Origin: Takakia lepidozioides
Lineage: Eukaryota; Streptophyta; Takakiopsida; Takakiales; Takakiaceae
NCBI GenBank assembly: GCA_030704615.1
Contig: CM060733.1
Location: 22,196,001 to 22,260,000 of the forward strand
Direction: 5' to 3'
DNA length: 64,000 nucleotides
Shown here: piece by piece, positions 24,150 through 34,269 of the stretch
How the letters are laid out: each line of letters opens with the position of its first letter
Position numbering within the stretch: position 1 is the stretch's first letter
Notes under the pieces: generated by a model
Databases searched by the model: none
The model's input: the letters and a program-made list of their open reading frames with translations, nothing else
What the model was told of the DNA's origin: nothing
Made by a program: the position numbers and the translations under genes

Positions 24150-26820
24150 ACACTCCACTACGATACCCGCCAAATACATCCAACTGAGCAAAACAAACCT
24201 CTACATCTACTGGCATAAACGAAGTTGATATGTTTGAAATTAGGTTCTCCTTTGTAGTTTTTATGTATGAAATAAAGTGAAGGAAACCAAAAACACAAAA
24301 AAAAAAAAAAAAAGATGTAAACTTTTAGCCTGGTTGTTTACCGGAGTGCAAGTTGTTTTCTGAAGTTCAAAGTTGAAACCATCCTTGTCGCAAGAATTGA
24401 TCGACATGTTCCAGGGTGCCTTTCGGGGCCTGGTCAACTGACAGCCATTCAATGGTATGTATACCCAGATTCAGACTAGTACTACAGTGAGTGGTATGTA
24501 TAACATTTTGCATTTGGCATTTACAGCACCACGCATGTTTGCAAAGCTCACCAAGGAATCATTGCATGGCGGGCTCAGAGGAGACGTTGCAACAATGCAC
24601 TTGTCGAGCATGTGGTGCACGTGTCTGTACACTTGCATTGTCCATACTGTGGTGGTAGAAACTAGACAAGTTTTTGACATGGCGAATGTGCCCAATTACT
24701 TACCTAGAAAGTATTCCCACTAAAAAAGCACGGAACAGCTACGACGTCCGCGTCCGTCAGCAACTGACCGATTGGAACCCACTGCCTGCCATCGCTTCCC
24801 TGCAAAGCTGTTATGGTATTCTAAACTTGTAAAGGAAATGTTCAATCATAGTGGGCCCTCACTCAACCTAGTTCATAAACAATCACTGTTTCTTATCCAC
24901 ATCAAAATCACATAATTTCAATCAGTGAGCGGTTCAATCAAAGTTGCAGACTCCCCATGTGTGTAGTAGGCATTAATCGATACCCCCGGATCGATCAGCT
25001 TTGGAATCATCTAGCATTGGGCTCATGATCCAATGTGAATTCATGCATGCCAAACGAAATGTGAACGAATTGCTGAATGGCACAAAAATGCCCAGATCGC
25101 ACAGCGTTTGAATGACGATGGGAAGTAAATGGGCGATGGGTGAATGCCGTGAAGGTGTGAATTGAAGTTCGGTGAAATGAAGCAAACTGAAATGAGGAAG
25201 AAGAGAGTTGAGGGTGGCGTGGAGGAACTGCGATGCACGATTTCCAAGCTTTGGCTGCAGCCGCGGTCGCCATGGCAGTGCATTATTAGGCCGGGCCGGG
25301 CCAGTGCGTATTGGGAAGCGCAGGGCGCGGATGGTGACGCCCGGGCTCATCGACGCCCGCCATCACACACACCCGACCGCCCCTCGTGCGATCGCCAGAC
25401 AAGTACCAAAAATAATGCACAAAAGTCCTTTTGAGCTCCTGTTTATTCCTTCCTGCCACCATGCTCACTTGTTTAGTATTGTTCAGTACTTGCTTCCTAC
25501 TTGGATGTGAGTCCAGCCCATAGGATTCTGACTCGCTTGCTGACCGCTCCAAAACAGACTCCGTGCTTTCAGACGTATCCTCAGTATGTGGGTTTGCTTA
25601 TTTCTGGAGTAAAGTTCCTGCAAGCCTTTTACTCCTCCAATCCAGGGAGTTTTCCAAGCAATAAATTACCTTCTGTGCAACACAGATTGGAGACTTATAA
25701 ATGATTGTTTGGAAGGGCTCAGAGGAAGATGATGATGTTGCCAGTACTGGTTGTGGCACTGGGATTGGATTTGTCTTAAAATTTCGTATTATGTAGGGCT
25801 ATCCTGCAGACTATCTGGCTACTGTGATCCGCTCAGTGTCTCATGGTTCTCCTCGTGGAAAATACAAACTGAATGTGTAAGTTGTAAGGCTCAATTCCTG
25901 TACACAACATGCAGTGGCTCTGCTAACAGTATGTGGCGGATATATTTCTGCCAAGTTGGGAGATTTGTTCTTGCCTGTATCTGGTAAACAATGGCTTGTT
26001 TCCTGTGACTGAAAGTCTGAGAATTGTGATTTGATCTCTAATGTTTATTCCTCGGGAATGAGGAGATAGTACCTGTAGTGATGTGTTCGTAGTGTGGCCG
26101 CGTGCGTGCAACACTTGATCGATGGTCTTCCTTTCTACTCTTTCTAGGTGGCATGTGATGGTACTAAATTTGGCATACAGGTATTCTTCATCTACCAAAG
26201 TGGATACAAGCTTGGAAATATTTATCAGCTCTTCCTTGGCGCATTTCAATTTGGGGACGATATATAGAATAGAATGCGGACAACTGAACCTCTTTGTGGG
26301 TTACAGCTAGAGGGTATTCCAAGTTTAACTGTAGTCTGCCCTCCCTAAATGTGTGCCCTAGGGAGGCCAAAAAAATACCTAATAGAGAGGGTTAACTTTT
26401 TCATAGGAAGAGAGATGCTCTAAGACCAGTTAACATTATCACAAGTAACAGAGGGCACGGCAATCTAGAGTACAAACTAATAATCTTCAAATTGATCGAT
26501 GAATAAGCATGGAAAGAAAGAAGCTTAAAAAAAACAACATCTAGCAGTTTTTTTTTTTTCTTCAGACAACGGGAAATAGAGACCCAGAAATGCATTGCAG
26601 GAGGTGGAAAAATAACCATCCTTGAGGTCGTGGAGGCTTACAAAGGGGAAACCACAAACCACCCTCTGGCCAAAGTAACAAGCAAAGTGTTCGAAAGAGA
26701 AAGAGGCAGCAAACAGGGTGTGAAGATAGACCGGTCCCGGATATCATGAAGAACAAAAAAGAGTTTTGAAAGAAGAAAGGGGCGCTAAACCAACAGTAAA
26801 AAAGTCCTGAGCTTCAGGAA
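24150..26820. other. Spacer without recognisable gene
   Basis: AT-rich with a poly-A run near 24298-24314 and a GC-richer patch near 25230-25400. The patch carries several overlapping open stretches on both strands, which is what high GC alone would give. No domain recognised. Confidence 0.4.
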
Positions 26821-26828
26821 AAGCAAGG

Positions 26829-27850
26829 ATTTATTTTTATTTATTTTTAATGAACAGGGAGTAGTGCCCTGGCAATTTACTGCAAAATTTGGGGAAAAAA
26901 ATAAAACCCCAATTGACACCATGAGGATCACACACCCTAGTCAATGAAGGGGGGAACTAGAGAAATGAAGCAGATAAGCCATAATCAGCCGCATGAGTCC
27001 TAAGCCTAGAACTTCAACTGAGTCTTGAGCTTGTGATCCTGTGTGCACTTGTGCCTCCAGTTGCAGTCGCCCTCCTCTCCTTCACCAGGGGACTTCCCAT
27101 TGTGTGGGGACGATGTCTTATGGAAGCGTATGTGGGAAAGATAGGTGCCGAGCAGGCCGCCCTTGCCCCAGGAGAGGTCGAAATCCTGATAAAGCTGCTT
27201 CCTACGTTGGTCCATAGCTTTGGCAAGAGTTGCACATAGGAAGACCCACGCTTTTCGCCCCTTAGTCATCAGATCATCATAGATGTTAAACAGCATTAAT
27301 CTGGTGCTAGGGGATTCCCCTCATAAATCCAAGAGCATCTAGAGTTCCAAACACTCCATAAAGTATGGGCTCTCAAGTACGCCCAAAACAAGGCATTTGA
27401 GCATGGGCCGGCCGGGTAGAATATTCAGGAAAGGAAAGATGGAGAGGGGGCGCTCGTGGGGAGAGAGCCGCAGTAAAAGTATAATTGAAAGACAAATGTC
27501 CAGATTCTACGTGTTCTAGGACATAGAATATACAGACTTGCTCAATTGTTTCATGCTCTCTAGAACATAGTGTGTAGGAAGGGTCAGCCTCGTCAGCGAC
27601 AATTTTGACCGAGAGAATTCTGTGAGCAATATTCCAAAAAAGGGCGGAAACTTTTTGCAGTTTATCATTTTTCCGTATGTCATTCCATATTTCACCTCAG
27701 GCATCGTGAAGGTGTAAACCGGCACCCCACTTTCCATTCCACTTTCTAGAAAATGGCTTTGGGGGGAGAGGAGAAGAGCTTAACCGAATATACAAAGAAG
27801 GGGGAGTGTCATAAGTCCATCCATGACCACTCTTCCAGGTCAAGCGTTGA
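26829..27850 (-). mobile_element. Degenerate non-LTR retrotransposon (LINE) 3' portion
   Basis: On the minus strand, with frame changes, the zinc-finger region after the reverse transcriptase reads FWNIAHRILSVKIVADEADP, then SYTLCSREHETIEQVC (about 27510-27640). A C-terminal stretch follows, reading LMTKGRKAWVFLCATLAKAM, then DQRRKQLYQDFDLSWG (27120-27265). The 3' end is a T-rich run on the plus strand at about 26829-26850, equal to a poly-A tail on the minus strand. Its last 130 bp (AATGAACAGGG, GCCCTGG, ACACCATGAGG on the plus strand) recur at 41655-41775. No intact reverse transcriptase is present. Confidence 0.65.
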
Positions 27851-28540
27851 TGGGGACATCAACCTTGGATCGTGGGGGAGGAAATGCATGCTTAGTCCGA
27901 CTTAGCTAGCTCAGGAATCCGATTGCAAAAACTTGTGTTGTACAAATTTTGTTTATAAATGAAATGGTTTCCAAAAAGTTGTGCTTCCTATTTTGTTTGG
28001 AATGGTGATGCATGGTATGGTTGGCTAAAGTGTAGAATGCATGCTAGCTTTCAAAAGTGGGGGAGGTAAATTGGATTAATCGTGTGTTTGCACGGTGCCG
28101 AAATCAGGTGACTCCCATCCAAGGGGCAATGAAACTTGCGCCTTCTTTGGGAATTCACGTGCTAGTGCGCACCTAGCACGTGCGCGTACTATAACTACGC
28201 TACCGAGGGGGTTGCCTTATAGTGCAGGCTAACGCGGAAGCTACCTGCTTCCGTTCACATACTATAATCATGTAGTTTCGGGACGAAGTCGTAATGCGTC
28301 ATCGGCGTGTTCCCGTACCTCAGACCAACATTCCAAGGCGGACCCAATTGTAGTGATTGGGGCGCACGGTTGGTTCAAGGTTATCTTCCTAGTAAAAAAA
28401 TGTTCAAAGTGAACCTTTGCTCAAGGTGATGCCAAGAAACGACATCATGAGCAGTCGCAAGCAATATTGTTGTAGTAAGGCGATTCGATCCTCGGGGAGG
28501 ATCGTTCCTTGCCCTTGAAGTGGGCCACGAAGAGTGCATT
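27851..28540. other. Spacer left of the CACTA element
   Basis: No gene seen. Around 28140-28190 there is a short palindromic run around GTGCGCACCTAGCACGTGCGCG. Otherwise unremarkable. Confidence 0.4.
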
Positions 28541-28764
28541 CACTACAACAAATAAGGGGGGTTTGTGACGTCAGTTGCGCTCCCACGCCCCGCGTGGCGC
28601 TAAGCCCGCGACGTCGAGCACGCGGCGTTTTTTTTCGAAGGGGGAAAGAGGGCCCTCGCTGCGACGGATTTTTTTCTTTGCGACGCCCCGACGTCACAAA
28701 AGCGTCACTGAGGGCGCCCCAACGCCTCTGCGACGTTAGGGCGTCGCAACAACATCACCATAAT

Positions 28765-28795
<31 letters not shown>

Positions 28796-29549
28796 GGCTT
28801 TGCGGCCCTCAACTTCACAAAAGTGTCGCTGGGGGCGCCCTGCGCTAGGACGGCCAATGCTGCGACGTCAGGGGGTCGCAATGTTGTTGTAGTCAGCTTA
28901 GGTTATCACAAGGACGTCGCTTGGGGTGTCTGGCGGTGGGGGGGGTGCAACAACAGCGACGACGCTGGGCACTAAGGTTGTGGAGGTTGCAACTCACAGG
29001 CGTCACAAGAGGGACCCCCTTAGAAAGAACTTGAAGAAAATTTTCATATGTATATATATATTTAGATTGCTTTTGTGATACATAGGTGTAGCGTAGGTGT
29101 GTTGGTTAGTCTGTAGTGTCTTAGAAATGTTATAACTTGGAGGTCTTAGGTTCAAGTATGTATTTGTATGATATATGTAGAACAATGAGCATATCGCCAT
29201 TAGATAGAACCGAAGTCAATGGTCAACAAGTTTTTGAAATTCAATTTTTTTTGGCCTAAATTCAAATGTACCCCCTTAAATTGTGACGTCCGGACATCGT
29301 ACTTTGCGAACCCCGGACGGTGCTAATTCTGCAATGTAGAATAGGTTTTTATTTATTTATTTTTTATTGGGACGCCAGGGTGTCGCAAATCGCGTCGGCG
29401 TCGCTAATCGCGGTTTCGTTTTTTTTGTGACGTTTTTTTGACGACGCCCGGGTGTCGCAAATTTGGTTCTCCCCCCTCCCCGAAAATGGTTGTTTTACGA
29501 CGTCGCAGCGTGGCCGCGGCGTCGAAAACCCCCCCATTTTCCTGTAGTG
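28541..29549. mobile_element. Non-autonomous CACTA (En/Spm-type) DNA transposon
   Basis: The element begins CACTACAACAAATAAGGGGG and ends with the inverted match CACTACAGGAAAATGGGGGG; 23 of the first 30 bases agree by eye. About 1.0 kb separates the ends and no transposase is encoded. The subterminal parts are packed with GCGACGCC/GGCGTCGC words in both orientations, as expected for the transposase-binding repeats of CACTA elements. A 26-bp T-run (28770-28795) lies inside. The flanking trinucleotides (ATT and ACT) do not match, so the 3-bp target duplication is lost or mutated. A related sequence lacking the CACTA ends is at 59683-60640. Confidence 0.75.
29085..29170 (+). mobile_element. tRNA-like (SINE-like) segment inside the CACTA element
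   Basis: GTTGGTTAGTCTGTAGTG and, about 35 bp later, GGTCTTAGGTTCAAGTATG resemble pol III A and B boxes. The same segment is at about 60320-60390 in the second copy, so it was part of the element before the copies diverged. Confidence 0.4.
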
Positions 29550-29733
29550 ACTAGATGGAGCTTGAGAGACTCCACCCTTGGCCGGGACTTGGAGGATGTC
29601 GGCCGAACTAGTTAGTGGAGAGTAGAGTCAAGTGGGGGTTTGGTTTTTTGTCATGGGACGACATGGTACGGAAACAAACTCGTTGATGTGGGATGCCACA
29701 ACTTGGATGTTAGTTTCCACAAAAACGGACAAA

Positions 29734-30483
29734 TCGATGAGGACATCGACTCCTCATTGGTAGGGGTGTGTGTCGCGGGCGGGGGGTCGGGACACAAGAA
29801 GGGCTGCCCGTGTGGTAGGGGCAGTGGCAGCAAATAGGAAAGGGGGCTGAAACACCCTTGAGTATCGAAGGCACTCAAAGAGGCGGTGGCACTCACTAGG
29901 TGGAGCCTTGCAAACCGGGTGGCGGTGGTGGGGCTCCACGAGGGGTGGTGGTAGTGTAGGGAGTCGTAGTGGGGGTGACATAGGACTCACCATAAGGCTG
30001 ATGCCTTTGTGGTGGGAGTCGTGGGGAGTCTCAAGAGGCTCATCACGGTCCATTGGGGCCGTTGTGGGTGGGCCAAGACTCACAGCGGCTCACCACAGGG
30101 ACGATCGAGGGTCTAAAGTGGTGGTGCACCAGATTTGGACGTGGCTACTTGTGGAACCCTCGCGGATACCTACAGAAGTATATATAGGGAGTAGTAACCC
30201 CGAGAACGGTGCAAGCCCGTTGGTGACCAAAAACTAGTGAGTAAGCGTGCGAGCCGAAAAGGACCAAGATGTGGGGAGCTATTCCGGACTGCCATCTACT
30301 AAAGGGAATTTTCACTGAGCCCAACAGGTCGAGGGTCGAGTGGGAGTGTGAGGGGGACCGTTATGCCCCGGTGAGCAGCCGAAGCTCCGAGTTGGCCCGG
30401 CGGCCAGTGTGGGAGTTAGGCGCGCGCATCAAAGCGAGTAACTATGACTCAAATGGGAGCTTACCGAAGTGAGGTGCGCAACA
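29734..30483 (-). repeat. Left arm of a 2-kb inverted repeat
   Basis: Read on the minus strand from 30483, the arm begins TGTTGCGCACCTCA and contains GCGCGCGCCTAACTCCCA, a TATA-like CTATATATACTTCTGT and a proline-coding GC-rich stretch. It ends TCGATGTCCTCATCGA at 29734. The right arm (30935-31697) repeats this order in opposite orientation with moderate divergence and small indels. The TGTTG start and TATA suggest the 5' end of an LTR retrotransposon, but I found no convincing primer site. Confidence 0.7.
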
Positions 30484-30934
30484 CAAGGAATAAGGCAGAA
30501 AAATCTCACCGTAAAGAAAAAGCTTTAACCAAATGCCTCCTGGTTTGTCAATAGGAGCTACAATCTGGCATAGAGGGATCTCAAACTATGTTATTTTACA
30601 AAACGGCCAAAAGAAATTTAACATCATTTCTACTCTGTAAAAAACAACACTCCAGGATTAAAGCAGGAGTCAACGGCAGTAGTGACAGTTCCTTCGCCAT
30701 GAAGCCAACTATCAATAAGGACGTTCTGAAATACCCATATTCAGATCGAGGGGGGATGTTGTTACATCAGATTCATCTAGGGTATTGTAATTGACCCAGC
30801 GGTTAGTTTAGTTACATGCTAATGATGAAGCATGACCCCCCACTAGGACAAAAAGATGTACTGAAGTACTGGAGTTACAGAGCAGTAGTATTCATGGTGC
30901 ATACAACTTGAGATAGTGGGGAGGGGGAGCATAA
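30484..30934 (+). mobile_element. Copia 3' end: polypurine tract and truncated LTR
   Basis: Between the arms, a purine run (GAGGGGGGA, about 30748-30756) is followed by TGTTGTTACATCAG, the start of a Copia LTR. The next 178 bp match, in opposite orientation, the LTR at 32262-32521. The copy stops abruptly after GCATAA at 30934, where the right arm of the inverted repeat begins, which suggests insertion of that arm into the LTR. Confidence 0.65.
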
Positions 30935-31697
30935 TGTTGCGCACCTCATTTCGGTAAGCTTCCCTTTAAGTCATAGTTACTCGCTTCGATGCGCGCGCCT
31001 AACTCCCAAACTGGCCGTCGGGCCAACTCGTCGCTTCGGCAACTCACCGGGACATAACAGTCCCTCTTTGCTCTTCCACAAGACCCTCTCTCGATTTGGA
31101 CCTAGTGGAAATTCCCTTTGGTTGTTGGCAGTCCGGAACAGCTATCCACACCTTGGTCGCTTTCCGGCTCGCACGCTTACTCACTAGTTTTTGGACATCA
31201 ATGGGCTTGCACCGTTCTCGGGGTTATTCTTCCTTATATATACTTCTGTGACTGTCCGCGGGGGTTTTACAAACAACCCAGTCAGTTTATGGCGAACCAC
31301 CACGAAAACCCTCAATTCCCGGTGATGAGTCGCGGTGAGTCTTGGCCCACCTACCACGGCCCCATTGGACCGTGATGAGTCCCAAGACTCCCCACGACTC
31401 CTACCACAAGGTCGCCGCCCCCATGGTGAGTCCTATGCCATCCCCACTAAGTCCCATTAAGCTACCACCACCCCTTGTGGAACCACCCCCACCGCAACCC
31501 GGTGTGCAGGGCTCCACCTAGTGAGCGCCTCTGCCTCCTTGAGTGCCTTGGGCACTCACGGGTGCTTCGGCCCCCGTTCCTATCGTTGCCACTACCCCCA
31601 CCACAGGGGCAGCCCCTCTTGTGTCCCGACCCCCCGCCCTTAAGGCAAAGGGCCGCGACACACACCCCTACCAACAGGGAGTCGATGTCCTCATCGA
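30935..31697 (+). repeat. Right arm of the 2-kb inverted repeat
   Basis: Head-to-head partner of 29734-30483, separated from it by 451 bp. It starts TGTTGCGCACCTCATTTCGG and ends TCGATGTCCTCATCGA. A small open stretch starting MANHHENPQFPVMSRGESW near 31290 may be the beginning of an element-encoded protein. Transcription across both arms would give a long hairpin RNA. Confidence 0.7.
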
Positions 31698-31866
31698 ACA
31701 ACACGAACTCACAACGTCTGCTGCTCAAGAGGAGGATGGTCAATCTGAAGTTCGAAGAAGACACTGGATCCATGACCGAGTTCCTCACGAAGTTGAAGGA
31801 GCTATTGAACGAGCTAGCTACATGCATTGGAGAAATTGTAACATCTCTTTCAAGATTGCCCAACAG
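31698..31866 (+). pseudogene. Copia gag (UBN2-type) middle fragment, plus strand
   Basis: The plus strand reads NSQRLLLKRRMVNLKFEEDT, then MTEFLTKLKELLNELAT, the middle of a Copia gag. It starts exactly where the inverted-repeat arm ends and faces another gag fragment lying on the minus strand. The two belong to differently oriented pieces, so a rearrangement joined them tail to tail. Confidence 0.65.
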
Positions 31867-32165
31867 TGGTGAGGTTTGGTGATATTGGCCAGATGTGGGA
31901 TTATATTGTCTTTCACAAACAAAGCAATCATCGTTAGTGCCTTCTGTCTACGCACTTTGAAAGCAACCATCTCTTCGTCTGTGGCTGGGTTCAACGTTCT
32001 TCGTGTAGGCTCCACCACCTCCCAGAGATCTTCACATGTAAGTATGTTCTTGAGCTTGAAGCTCCAGACACTGTAGTTCTGGGCTCCTTCTAGCTTGGAA
32101 GCATCGCCAACTGAAAACTCTCTGAAACTCATGGTGGTTTGAGATTGTGGAGCTAAGCTTGACAC
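31818..32165 (-). pseudogene. Copia gag N-terminal fragment, minus strand
   Basis: Starting at ATG 32165 or the in-frame ATG 32132, the minus strand reads KLEGAQNYSVWSFKLKNILT and CEDLWEVVEP, the classic start of a plant Copia gag (DUF4219/UBN2). It is preceded at the expected distance by a primer site and LTR (32249-32521). The gag is cut off at about 31850, after ILKEMLQ. Confidence 0.75.
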
Positions 32166-32248
32166 AGATAGTCTACTTCTACTGTTCCCCTGCAGCTAAG
32201 TCTGACACAGTTTCCTCTAGAAACGAACTTCGCTACACTGATCACTCG

Positions 32249-32260
32249 GCTCTGATACCA
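32249..32260 (-). other. Primer-binding site (initiator tRNA-Met 3' end)
   Basis: On the minus strand, TGGTATCAGAGC directly follows the LTR. This is the usual plant Copia primer site, complementary to the 3' end of initiator tRNA-Met. Confidence 0.8.
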
Positions 32261-32261
32261 T

Positions 32262-32521
32262 ATAGAGATAGGAACAGAAGCAGATTCTTTCATTCACGTA
32301 ACTCCCCAATATATACAGTGGCCCCACAACTTTGCTTTGTCTGTTTATGCTCCCCCCCCACTATCTAAAGTTGTATGCACCATGAATACTACTGCTCTGT
32401 AACTCCAGTACTTCAGTACATCTCTTTGTCCTAGTGGGGGGGTCATGCTTCATCATTAGCATATAACTAAACTAACCGGTGGGTCAATTACAATACCCTA
32501 GATGAATCTGATGTAACAACA
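32262..32521 (-). mobile_element. Copia 5' LTR
   Basis: About 260 bp beginning TGTTGTTACATCAG on the minus strand and followed by the primer site and gag. Its first 178 bp are repeated in opposite orientation at 30757-30934. The 3' boundary is not exact because no clean CA end precedes the primer site. Confidence 0.7.
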
Positions 32522-32529
32522 AAGCTTTT

Positions 32530-33890
32530 GTCCAGAATAGTGGGGGTAATGTGCCGCAATTCATAAGTGTACTCCGAGGAAGGCTCGCAGCTGACAAAAG
32601 GTGGCGCAGCAGCATGCATGCATAATTCTATGAGCATTTAACAGCTCAATCAAGGAGATTAGATCTAAAAAGAAGATGGCAGCACAAGACTCCGGAGGGA
32701 GAGTCATGGTGGATGAACAGAAGAGGTGAGGGGACTAGACCAGAGGGGACCATGGAGGGCTGAGAAATTCTAAGTCCTGCCGAGCCTCTCACCGCAAATA
32801 GCGGAGCTCCCCTAGCAAATTCTACATTGTGAGCTTGATTAAGGTAACTTGGGATAGGGTTTGTGTGGATCCAAAAATCAAGTATCTAGTATGTACCTCT
32901 CTGTACTTGTTCCAGTAGTGGCAGGGTGTTTGAAGTTTGTACCTTGTGGGTGAATCTCCTGGAGTGTCTTCAACCGCATTGAGCAAAAGGCTATGTAAAA
33001 TCCAACTTCAACGTTATCCTCTATAGTGTATGGACTAGAGTGGGTGCAGGACCAACAACTCCAACACTCAGAACTTTAGAAAAACTAGACTATTTTACTA
33101 TAAAATTGATGGTTTGCAAGCTGCAAGTCTTGGTGAGGTTTTAAGTTTCTCTTGTACCTTGTGGGTGACCCTGGAGTGTCTTGAACAATAGGATCTGTAA
33201 ACCCGTTGGACGTCAAACGAACTTTAACTTTATCCTGTAAAGCTAGTTTATGGGGCTACACATGGTAACAACTCCAACACTCATAGTTAAGAGCAAGTTG
33301 GCAAGTCTTTGTGAGGTTTTTAATTGTTGTTAACACTTGTAAAGGTTTATTCACGTGTTTTTGTTTTTTTCCTAAGAGGGGACCGAACACTGAACATGTT
33401 AACTGTATTTTTGTTGGTTGTTAACACTTATGGTACTTGTCAAGTTGTCAACACGTATCCGGGAGAGCTCGAAAAATATGGTCATTGGTGTCACAGGGAA
33501 GAGGGAGGCGTCAAGAAAGGAGCTCACTTATGGGTCTGCGTGTACGTTGCTGTGGCCTTTACAGATATAAATATCGTCATAAAGCTAATCATTTTCAGAC
33601 ACTTGACAACATTGTGACAACTTTCAGGAACAGTAAGTAGATAGTTTTTATTAATGGGCCAGGGATTGAAGACGATTATGATGCTACCACTCCTTCATTT
33701 GCCTCTATATTTACTCCCTACGTCTGACCCAACGCGTTTTGTTAACCACGGTTACGGTCTGCAGTCTAATCCAGGCTCGGAAAGTGGGACCCTGCGATGA
33801 AACATTTCTAGATTCAGGTGCGGCGTTCCATCTTAGCCACGGTATTAGGCCCGGTTGGGTTGTACCCCTTCCACTTGCAGGCCTGGGAGA
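32530..33890. other. Spacer without recognisable gene
   Basis: AT-rich. Two passages near 32930-33020 and 33120-33260 resemble each other (ACCTTGTGGGTGA, GGAGTGTCTT, TTATCCT, ACTCCAACACTC), an old direct duplication of about 200 bp. Nothing else assigned. Confidence 0.4.
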
Positions 33891-33894
33891 GCCC

Positions 33895-34265
33895 TAACTG
33901 AGGCACGTTACGGAGCGGTGGGCGGTATGACGCCAAACATTTGGATTCTGGGGAGCAGAGCGGCGCGCTCGCACCTCAGCGCAGGCGCAGGGAATCTGCG
34001 CAGGTGACGGCGCCATCGCCGTGATGCCACATCGCTTGCTTCGACCCGGGGCCGTTTTTCCCGGCCCGCGGCCTGGGCGCCCGGGTCGGCCTGGCCGCCG
34101 GGCCTCGGGGCCGCGAGACCGGCCGGGTGGGCCCATTCGCTGAGGGACGCCGTCCGCTCGTCCGCTCCTCGCCGTCGGTCCGTGGACCGTGACAGACCGC
34201 AGAGCTATTTCCCTTACAGGTGTCCTCTCTTTGACAGATCGCAACATGGCGAGCTGCACATGCAT
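33895..34265. other. Isolated GC-rich, CpG-dense island
   Basis: About 370 bp of strongly GC-rich DNA with many CG dinucleotides stands out from AT-rich surroundings. It is open on the minus strand for 123 codons, but the product is an Arg/Pro/Gly-rich low-complexity string with no domain, typical of chance openness at high GC. It could be a promoter-type CpG island or foreign DNA. Confidence 0.5.
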
Positions 34266-34269
34266 AAAT

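Noticed and set aside
24973-25350. Overlapping open frames on both strands near 25.0-25.5 kb
   Set aside because: They overlap in several frames with no domain and coincide with a GC-rich patch.
27014-27239. Small proteins on both strands at 27.0-27.2 kb
   Set aside because: They are shadows of the LINE C-terminal reading on the minus strand.
33894-34265. 123-codon minus-strand open frame
   Set aside because: Arg/Pro/Gly-rich low-complexity product in a very GC-rich island where stop codons are rare; no domain.
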